From the NCBI GenBank assembly GCA_021846695.1, contig JAJZWN010000072.1:1-5956 (forward strand): 5,956 nucleotides of DNA, given 5' to 3'. Shown piece by piece: positions 1 through 4,020 of this stretch (position 1 is the first letter of the stretch; each line of letters opens with the position of its first letter). Origin of the DNA: Thermoplasmata archaeon (GTDB taxonomy: Archaea; Thermoplasmatota; Thermoplasmata; Thermoplasmatales; Thermoplasmataceae). The notes under the pieces are model-generated. The model ran no database searches and was not told the origin of the DNA. It saw only the letters and a list, made by a program, of their open reading frames with translations. The translations under genes and the position numbers were made by a program.

Positions 1-840
1 ATAATGATGGCATTTTCAGATTCTGTTTATAGTGATAAAAACAATAATATGCAAAATAGTGCAGATAGCAGCAATAATGTAAAAATTGGGAATATTACAT
101 TCATGCACAATTATAACATATCCAGTAATTACATATCAACCAGCAATATAAACAAGACATCAATAAACAGGGTGTACAGTTATGAAAATAGGGATGTTAA
201 AAATAATGATAATAATACAACTTCCTATAAGTACGATTACATAGCAACAAACAGTACACATTACTTATTGCAATATTATAATAATTCTAATGTAAAGTAT
301 ACAATTGCATATACAGATACATTCAAGCATTATAAGGTGGAGATAGGGGATATAATATACAGAAATGGCAATGGGAATATATCATATATCTATGCCAATA
401 TAGTTCCTATAAATTCATCCAAAATATTACTGGGAAATGAATTTACACTGGATAATAAGGGTACATACAGCAATGTAATGGAAAAATTAATAAATAGTAT
501 AAAATTAATATCATTTAATTATATGTATTCCAGTAATAAGACATTAGATAGGTTTGGCATAGAATATTCATATATTGCATCGGCAATGAACAGTATGTTA
601 AAATCAACGAATAATGGTATTAAGAATGTTAACATAAGTGAAAGCAATGGAATTATAATAGATGCAAATTGGTGGTGCGTTGTCGCCATTATAGGATATA
701 TAGGTGCCTGGGCTATAGAAATAATTGGTGCACTTAGTATTCCTGCAACTCTTGGCTTATCTGCTGGTGCGTGGTTATTCGGACTTTTTTTGTTGAGTAG
801 TGTAGCATTAGCCGGAGTTGCACATACATGCGGATGGTAA
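1..840 (+). CDS. Putative secreted archaeocin-like protein with variable two-cysteine hydrophobic C-terminal domain (5' end may be outside window)
   Basis: I recognise no family. Counting from the ATG at 4, the protein has 278 residues, but the frame is open to the window edge, so a signal peptide may lie upstream; MMAFSDSVYS looks like the end of one followed by a cleavage site. Residues 10-155 are polar and rich in Asn, Ser, Tyr and Thr, with about eleven N-x-S/T sequons (for example NIT at 30, NKT at 50, NST at 83), as in glycosylated extracellular archaeal proteins. Residues 159-206 are duplicated in the orphan module at 1666-1986. Residues 217-278 form a hydrophobic, Gly/Ala-rich domain able to make two membrane helices, bounded by Cys225 and Cys276, two residues before the end. 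A four-helix membrane protein follows after one base. I infer a membrane-active peptide toxin precursor with a downstream immunity gene; halocin-type precursors are a loose analogy only. A surface protein with a C-terminal membrane anchor is the main alternative. Confidence 0.72.
   Translation: MMMAFSDSVYSDKNNNMQNSADSSNNVKIGNITFMHNYNISSNYISTSNINKTSINRVYSYENRDVKNNDNNTTSYKYDYIATNSTHYLLQYYNNSNVKYTIAYTDTFKHYKVEIGDIIYRNGNGNISYIYANIVPINSSKILLGNEFTLDNKGTYSNVMEKLINSIKLISFNYMYSSNKTLDRFGIEYSYIASAMNSMLKSTNNGIKNVNISESNGIIIDANWWCVVAIIGYIGAWAIEIIGALSIPATLGLSAGAWLFGLFLLSSVALAGVAHTCGW
480..622 (+). repeat. 143-bp perfect direct repeat, copy 1 (inside first gene)
   Basis: This stretch is identical base for base to 1623-1765 (offset 1143). 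With one mismatch (T479/C1622), the match extends upstream to about 469/1612 and fades out near 463/1606. Downstream, the copies differ from 623 onward while staying aligned in frame. The repeat covers codons for residues 159-206 of the first protein, just before its hydrophobic C-terminal domain. Confidence 0.95.
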
Positions 841-841
841 A

Positions 842-1270
842 ATGGTAAACGATATGCTTTCAAATATAAATTTAAAAACGGAATATCACAGATTAAAATT
901 ATTTACAATATTAATGGGGTTAGAAGCCGAATTACCTACAATTTTAATTATAGATCCATATAACGATATGTATTGGAAAGTATTGTCTTCGCTTGCATAT
1001 ATACCTGCTATAGTAAGTATTATTACGTATAAATATAATAAAAACTTAATAAAGTATAGAATATCCAAATATGATAATGATATAAACTACAAAAATGCTA
1101 TAAAATATAGATCATTATATCTTATCGTTCCTGCTATAATATATTTCATAATGTCCCCGATAATTTTTATGATGACAAAAAACATATTTTCTTTTATAAC
1201 CTATGAAATAATTGGACTTGTTATATTTATATTGGATGGAATAATAATAAACAGGAATATTAAATTGTGA
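842..1270 (+). CDS. Small four-helix membrane protein, putative immunity protein for the upstream toxin-like gene
   Basis: 142 residues from ATG 842, one base after the TAA of the upstream gene. A TTG at 818 would also open this frame but would overlap that gene. I recognise no family. Hydrophobic stretches lie at about residues 19-39 (weak, interrupted by Glu and Pro), 47-64, 93-114 and 118-136. A basic, Tyr- and Lys-rich loop (about 65-91) separates two helix pairs. The reconstructed gene interrupted by the insertion sequence (1993-3716) has the same layout: helix pair, basic loop, helix pair. Small multi-helix membrane proteins directly behind membrane-active bacteriocin genes are typically immunity proteins, so that role is inferred from position and topology. 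The close spacing, with a weak GGATGG-type site overlapping the upstream stop codon, suggests translational coupling. It could instead be an exporter accessory or a holin-like protein. Confidence 0.7.
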   Translation: MVNDMLSNINLKTEYHRLKLFTILMGLEAELPTILIIDPYNDMYWKVLSSLAYIPAIVSIITYKYNKNLIKYRISKYDNDINYKNAIKYRSLYLIVPAIIYFIMSPIIFMMTKNIFSFITYEIIGLVIFILDGIIINRNIKL

Positions 1271-1305
1271 GTAATTAATGGGATTAATATAAGTTGTACA
1301 ATGAT

Positions 1306-1599
1306 ATGTTCGTTGGTGTATCAACATTCACAGGCACGACCGTTGCTGAAAGATATGAATATTTGGTGGATGGTAATATGAAATTAATTGATGAAAATTT
1401 AGAATTCAAAAAAATTCGTAAAGTCAGAAAGTACGAGATTTACGGTAACACATTAGCATCTATAGGATTATTATCTAGTTCAATTATTTTCTTTATCAAC
1501 AAGAATTATATTTTAGGATACATATTTTCAATAATATTTGGATTGATATTAATTGACATTGTATATAAAATAATTTATTTTAATAAAAATTTGCAGTAA
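1306..1599 (+). CDS. Small membrane protein with two C-terminal helices, possible truncated or orphan immunity protein
   Basis: 97 residues from ATG 1306; a TTG at 1294 gives 101. Neither start has a clear Shine-Dalgarno site, so the start is uncertain. The first 45 residues are soluble and end in a strongly basic stretch (FKKIRKVRKYE). Two hydrophobic segments follow at about residues 48-66 and 69-91. Basic linker plus two helices resembles the C-terminal half of the four-helix proteins at 842-1270 and at 3387-3716, so this may be the remains of an immunity gene whose 5' half was replaced, or an orphan immunity gene whose toxin partner is gone. Its TAA stop (1597-1599) lies about 6 bases before the region matching the first gene begins, so it sits exactly at a cassette boundary and in the same frame as the orphan module behind it. 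I recognise no family. Confidence 0.55.
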   Translation: MFVGVSTFTGTTVAERYEYLVDGNMKLIDENLEFKKIRKVRKYEIYGNTLASIGLLSSSIIFFINKNYILGYIFSIIFGLILIDIVYKIIYFNKNLQ

Positions 1600-1622
1600 A
1601 TAGTTATACATAGCAATGTAAC

Positions 1623-1765
1623 GGAAAAATTAATAAATAGTATAAAATTAATATCATTTAATTATATGTATTCCAGTAATAAGACATTAGATAGGTTTGG
1701 CATAGAATATTCATATATTGCATCGGCAATGAACAGTATGTTAAAATCAACGAATAATGGTATTA
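1623..1765 (+). repeat. 143-bp perfect direct repeat, copy 2 (orphan module)
   Basis: Second copy of 480-622, in the same orientation and reading phase. Its 5' limit falls just behind the stop codon of the small membrane protein gene that ends at 1599. Recombination between the two copies would delete 1143 bp and fuse the N-terminal part of the first gene to this module in frame (279 residues). Confidence 0.95.
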
Positions 1766-1986
1766 GGAATATTAGCATTGATAAAACGATAGGGATTGCA
1801 ATAGACTGGAATATCCTATGTGATGTGGCCATAGTGAGTTTGGCAGTTGACATACTTATGTTGTTATTACCTGGTGTTGGTCTTGTTTTTGATAGTATGC
1901 TGGTATTTTGGATTTACGATGCGTTGTTTGTAACCGAAAGTAGTAGTTCTATAATTGGGGCTCTATGGGGATGCTTTTCCAGGTGA
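1666..1986 (+). CDS. Orphan C-terminal toxin-like module (N-terminally truncated paralogue of the first gene)
   Basis: 106 residues from ATG 1666. It matches residues 174-278 of the first gene without gaps. Residues 1-33 are identical, residues 34-52 are similar, and then the sequence changes to a different hydrophobic domain. Two cysteines, Cys52 and Cys103, have exactly the same spacing (50 residues between) as Cys225 and Cys276 of the first gene. The similarity extends upstream to about 1606, but the in-frame ATG of the first copy (478) is ACG here (1621), and no Shine-Dalgarno site precedes ATG 1666. About 150 N-terminal residues, including any secretion signal, are missing. I infer a silent cassette, comparable in layout to the orphan C-terminal modules of bacterial polymorphic toxins, although independent translation from 1666 cannot be excluded. 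The interrupted immunity-like gene follows after six bases. Confidence 0.68.
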   Translation: MYSSNKTLDRFGIEYSYIASAMNSMLKSTNNGIRNISIDKTIGIAIDWNILCDVAIVSLAVDILMLLLPGVGLVFDSMLVFWIYDALFVTESSSSIIGALWGCFSR

Positions 1987-1987
1987 T
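1981..1987 (+). promoter_or_regulatory. Strong Shine-Dalgarno site (AGGTGAT) for the interrupted immunity-like gene
   Basis: AGGTGAT matches the complement of the archaeal 16S rRNA 3' end and lies five bases before TTG 1993. The TGA stop of the orphan module (1984-1986) is inside the site, which suggests coupled translation of the two genes. This site is the main reason for choosing TTG 1993 as the original start. Confidence 0.7.
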
Positions 1988-2039
1988 TTAAATTGAACGG
2001 TTTTAAATATTTAAAGATATATTTGTTTATTGATGTGAT

Positions 2040-2046
2040 ACTTATT
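2040..2046. repeat. Target site duplication ACTTATT, left copy
   Basis: ACTTATT occurs here and again at 3380-3386, directly outside the terminal inverted repeats of the insertion sequence. Keeping only one copy restores an open reading frame across the insertion point. Confidence 0.8.
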
Positions 2047-2071
2047 GATCTGAGCCCTTTAATTTTGGACA
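2047..2071. repeat. IS left terminal inverted repeat (OrfB end)
   Basis: It pairs imperfectly with 3354-3379; blocks GA, TG, CCCTTTA and TTTGGACA are shared, with one extra base in the right copy. The final codons and stop of OrfB (2059-2061) lie inside this repeat. Confidence 0.8.
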
Positions 2072-3018
2072 GATTTTTTATCTTCCAATGAGACATTTTC
2101 TTTCAACCTCCTTTTTTTCTCAATTCTGTTATTCATTCTCCTTTCCTCCTTGTTTTTCCTATCCTCAAGGTATTTCTTCCCGTAATTGCCATCCTCAGCA
2201 CATCTCCCCTCGAATTCATCGGGGGGAAGATATTCAATGGATGAATGGGGCCTTACTGTGTCGTAATCAGTAAATGCATATTCCATGAGTTTCTTTGCAT
2301 CCTCAAATGTTTCAATATCTGTGACCCAGATGTAATCTGTCTTAAGGGAACTGTGGAAGGATTCAATGTCGCCATTGTCCTCAGGTGTATGCTTCTGGAT
2401 GTATTCCTGCCTTATTCCAAGTATTTTTATGGTGTTGCTGAACTCTCTGGATATGTACTGTGGTCCATTGTCTGTCCTGAGTACAAGATTCTGTGGCAAT
2501 GTTCCATGGAACCTGATGGCAAATGCCTTTTCCACTGCCCTAATGGCATCACTGGCTGTGCATGATTTGGAGAATTCATAGGATATCCATTTCTTTGAGA
2601 AACAGTCCTTGATACTCATGAGATATGCCATTCCCTCACTTTGCAATGAAACGTAATGGATATCTGTTTCCCACAGCTTGTTGACATCATCAGGTTTTGT
2701 CAGATCCCTTGTCCTTGTGTGGTTCCTGTGCTTTGCATAGGGGAGGGAAAGGCTATTTCTCCTCATGGTCCTTCTTACTGCCTTTATGTTTACATTTATG
2801 CCGGAATTTCGAAGCATTGCCCATATTCTTCTATAGCCATAGGTTGTCCTCTCCTCTGCAATCCTCTTTATCTCCGTTTCAACATTTCCCGGAATACGTG
2901 CCTTCCTGCTGCCTGTTGATTCCCTGCCTCTATAATATATGGTAGATCTTGGGATCTCCATTGCCCTTGAGATCCTTGCAATGGGCATTGTTTCCCTGAG
3001 GCTGTCAATTGCCATCAT
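2059..3018 (-). CDS. IS3-type transposase OrfB (DDE catalytic subunit)
   Basis: 319 residues. Residues 5-100 match the N-terminal region typical of IS3 OrfB, with the TTYGYRRIW motif at 58-66. The rve-type integrase core follows, with Asp119 (WETDIHY), Asp183 (LRTDNGPQY) and Glu219 (TPEDNGDIESFH). The last two have 35 residues between them, the classic DD(35)E arrangement that cuts and joins DNA ends with Mg2+. The basic, Lys/Arg/Glu-rich tail (about 280-319) makes it slightly long for the family. ATG 3018 overlaps the OrfA stop as TAATG and has AGGTGAGGAG just upstream, so independent or coupled initiation is possible. The frame is also open upstream to the A9 run in OrfA, allowing an OrfAB fusion. 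No catalytic residue is missing. Confidence 0.95.
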   Translation of the reverse strand: MMAIDSLRETMPIARISRAMEIPRSTIYYRGRESTGSRKARIPGNVETEIKRIAEERTTYGYRRIWAMLRNSGINVNIKAVRRTMRRNSLSLPYAKHRNHTRTRDLTKPDDVNKLWETDIHYVSLQSEGMAYLMSIKDCFSKKWISYEFSKSCTASDAIRAVEKAFAIRFHGTLPQNLVLRTDNGPQYISREFSNTIKILGIRQEYIQKHTPEDNGDIESFHSSLKTDYIWVTDIETFEDAKKLMEYAFTDYDTVRPHSSIEYLPPDEFEGRCAEDGNYGKKYLEDRKNKEERRMNNRIEKKRRLKENVSLEDKKSVQN

Positions 3019-3290
3019 TATCTCCTCACCTGTCGATTTTTTTTTAATGCGTCTATGGCAAGTGCCTGGTCACCAACAATCCTTTTCAAATTGTCAATTT
3101 CCTTCTGGTATTCATTGCCTCTTGAGGATTCACCTAAACCTTTCCTGCCACCCTCCATGAACCTATCCTTCCATTTGTGGAACTGTGCAACAGATACGCC
3201 ATGCCTTCTGCACAGCTCTGCAATGTTTGTTGCAGTGAATGATTCAATGACAATCTGTTCCTTCTGTTCAACTGTGAATTTCTCAGACAT
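3018..3290 (-). CDS. IS3-type transposase OrfA (helix-turn-helix DNA-binding subunit)
   Basis: 90 residues. Residues 5-50 form the transposase helix-turn-helix of the IS3/IS911 OrfA type (FTVEQKEQIV, then IAELCRRHGVSVAQFHKWKDRF), which recognises the terminal inverted repeats. Residues 58-85 (EYQKEIDNLKRIVGDQALAIDALKK) form a leucine-zipper-like coiled coil used for multimerisation in this family. ATG 3290 is preceded at seven bases by GAGGGGGG. The gene ends with an A9 run and then TAA, which overlaps the OrfB start by one base. OrfA alone usually regulates transposition, while the frameshifted OrfAB is the active transposase in characterised family members. Confidence 0.93.
   Translation of the reverse strand: MSEKFTVEQKEQIVIESFTATNIAELCRRHGVSVAQFHKWKDRFMEGGRKGLGESSRGNEYQKEIDNLKRIVGDQALAIDALKKNRQVRR
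3022..3031 (-). promoter_or_regulatory. Shine-Dalgarno-like AGGTGAGGAG before OrfB
   Basis: Read on the minus strand, AGGTGAGGAG ends three bases before ATG 3018. AGGTGA sits at a spacing of seven bases and GGAG at three. Together with the TAATG stop/start overlap it favours reinitiation for OrfB in an archaeal host. In bacteria a site here could also stimulate frameshifting at the run just upstream. Confidence 0.55.
3037..3045 (-). promoter_or_regulatory. A9 slippery run, probable -1 programmed frameshift site (OrfA to OrfB)
   Basis: OrfA reads TTA AAA AAA AAT CGA here. A -1 slip gives AAA TCG ACA GGT GAG GAG ATA ATG, which enters the OrfB frame with no stop codon. IS3-family elements commonly make the OrfAB transposase by -1 slippage on an A-rich run at this place. 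Confidence 0.65.
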
Positions 3291-3297
3291 ATGTGAA

Positions 3298-3305
3298 CCC
3301 CCCTC
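3298..3305 (-). promoter_or_regulatory. Ribosome binding site (GAGGGGGG) of OrfA
   Basis: On the minus strand, a G-rich GAGGGGGG stretch lies seven bases before ATG 3290, at normal Shine-Dalgarno spacing. It supports this start. Confidence 0.5.
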
Positions 3306-3314
3306 TGCACTCCA

Positions 3315-3326
3315 ACTTATATCTCT
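3315..3326 (-). promoter_or_regulatory. Possible TATA box of the IS (GAGATATAAGT)
   Basis: On the minus strand, GAGATATAAGT lies about 27-35 bases before the OrfA start and would place transcription start close to the gene, as for an archaeal TATA promoter. A second similar stretch, AGAGATAATATA, lies about 15-20 bases further upstream. ACTTATA (3315-3321) and TATAAGT (3348-3354) form an inverted pair around both. This is judged by pattern only. Confidence 0.35.
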
Positions 3327-3353
3327 CTATTAGTATATTATCTCTCTTATAAG

Positions 3354-3379
3354 TGTCCAAATAATAAAGGGAGCACGTC
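3354..3379. repeat. IS right terminal inverted repeat (OrfA end)
   Basis: Reverse complement begins GACGTGCTCCCTTTA and continues to TTTGGACA, matching the left repeat with a few mismatches and one extra base. It is followed directly by ACTTATT. Confidence 0.8.
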
Positions 3380-3386
3380 ACTTATT
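3380..3386. repeat. Target site duplication ACTTATT, right copy
   Basis: Identical to 2040-2046. It lies just before ATG 3387, the first codon of the surviving downstream part of the split gene. Confidence 0.8.
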
Positions 3387-3716
3387 ATGATTTTTAGTAT
3401 TCTTTATATTTATACATTAAAGGGTTTTTTAATATTATTTGTAATCTCATTTTCATTAATTCTTTTAATGTATATTTTCATATATTACAGTGCTAAAAAA
3501 GGAAGAATACATTTTATAAGGCAGGATAAATGGGTTAAATATAATAAAATTACATATGCAATATATATTATAATATTAACATTGTCATTGTTTACTGTAT
3601 TTGAAATAACAAATAGAGAAGTTATAAGAATCTCGTCGATAGCGGCAGCAATAATATTATTATCTGTATTATCATTTAAATATAATAAGAAATATACAAA
3701 AGGAATAAAGGTATAG
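3387..3716 (+). CDS. 3' part of the split immunity-like membrane protein gene
   Basis: 109 residues if read from ATG 3387, directly after the IS target duplication. No Shine-Dalgarno site precedes it, because the upstream bases belong to the IS end, which argues that this ATG is an internal Met of a longer original gene (see the entry beginning at 1993). Hydrophobic segments lie at residues 1-9 (half of the original first helix), 12-35, 56-76 and 82-97. A basic loop (AKKGRIHFIRQDKWVKYNK, 36-54) separates the pairs. The C-terminus is Lys-rich (KYNKKYTKGIKV), likely cytoplasmic. If expressed from a promoter at the IS end it could still make a three-helix protein; whether that would protect against a toxin is unknown. 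I recognise no family. Confidence 0.6.
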   Translation: MIFSILYIYTLKGFLILFVISFSLILLMYIFIYYSAKKGRIHFIRQDKWVKYNKITYAIYIIILTLSLFTVFEITNREVIRISSIAAAIILLSVLSFKYNKKYTKGIKV

Positions 3717-4020
3717 AAATTGTTTAAGTTTATGACAAAGATACACAAATTCTGAAATGAATTGCCCAATGTATTTATTGCTTTTCATATAACTTGCCTC
3801 ACTTTCCTTGTTTGCTATTGAAAGTATAACGATGAGTCTATAAAATGCATATTATGGTGCTTGACACAACTTGTTAGACTAATTCAAAAATAGATATGGG
3901 GTGTTAAAGCATATTCAACCGGCTTTTTCAAACGTCTTTCCGTCTTAGAGCGTGGAATCTAAGGCTTTTCCCTATAATAGTAATTAAATGAACTGGGATT
4001 CTACTTCAATTATTGAAATA
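3717..4020. other. Intergenic stretch between the accessory array and the ATP synthase gene
   Basis: I find no supportable gene here. It separates two convergent genes and is AT-rich with stops in all frames. A 13-base near-palindrome, TTCAATTATTGAA (4005-4017), lies 3 bases beyond the ATP synthase gene's stop and could be a weak termination or processing signal. A hairpin at 3942-3965 is listed separately. The stretch at 3895-3970 is somewhat richer in G+C than its surroundings and may be debris of a lost element. Confidence 0.5.
3942..3965. other. Small hairpin (8-bp stem, 8-base loop) in the intergenic stretch
   Basis: GTCTTAGA (3942-3949) can pair with TCTAAGGC (3958-3965), including one G-T pair, around the loop GCGTGGAA. 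On the plus strand TTTT follows directly, so it could act as a terminator for plus-strand transcription. Alternatively it resembles the subterminal hairpins of IS200/IS605-type elements; no transposase remains nearby, so this is weak. Confidence 0.3.

Larger units (their letters stand above)
2047..3379 (-). mobile_element. Complete IS3-type insertion sequence, 1333 bp
   Basis: Two overlapping minus-strand genes (helix-turn-helix OrfA, DDE OrfB) fill the element. It is bounded by imperfect inverted repeats of about 25 bp sharing the pattern GA..TG..CCCTTTA..TTTGGACA, with ACTTATT flanking both sides. OrfB ends only 12 bases from the left end. Base composition differs sharply from the array: line 2461-2520 has 29 G+C of 60, while line 241-300 has 13 of 60, suggesting recent arrival. 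Both genes, the frameshift site, the promoter region and the ends look intact, so the element may still be active. It lies opposite in direction to the toxin/immunity array, so read-through past OrfB would be antisense to the orphan module. Confidence 0.92.
1993..3716 (+). pseudogene. Putative immunity gene of the orphan module, split by the IS3-type element
   Basis: The frame opens at TTG 1993, six bases after the orphan module's stop, and runs for exactly 18 codons to 2046. Removing the insertion sequence plus one ACTTATT copy (2047-3386) joins codon 18 (ATT) to ATG 3387 with no frame change. The restored protein has 127 residues: 18 (beginning MNGFKYLKIY) plus the 109 encoded at 3387-3716. 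The join completes the first membrane helix (about residues 5-27). Further helices lie at about 30-53, 74-94 and 100-115, with a basic loop at about 55-73. This is the same topology and position as the gene at 842-1270. The role as immunity protein is inferred; the disruption is supported by the target duplication and the preserved frame. Confidence 0.75.

Noticed and set aside
818..842. TTG 818 as start of the first small membrane protein
   Set aside because: It would overlap the end of the upstream gene by 23 bases with no ribosome site; ATG 842 gives tight non-overlapping spacing like the second pair.
519..863. Minus-strand open frame of 114 codons opposite the first gene, with a related 63-codon frame at 1662-1853
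   Set aside because: Both share sequence only because the plus-strand repeat is shared. The plus-strand frames align without gaps through the diverged part and keep the cysteine spacing, so the minus frames are shadows.
1..1986. Reading the small proteins as a type II toxin-antitoxin pair
   Set aside because: The partners are multi-helix membrane proteins and no DNA-binding antitoxin or nuclease-type toxin motif is present.
2245..2945. Several plus-strand open frames inside the insertion sequence
   Set aside because: They lie opposite the transposase catalytic core, whose DDE residues and motifs fix the coding strand as minus.
2051..3375. Alternative IS ends beginning with TG and ending with CA, as in typical IS3 elements
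   Set aside because: The flanks GATC and CGTC would not match. Ends at 2047 and 3379 give a perfect 7-bp duplication and restore an open frame.
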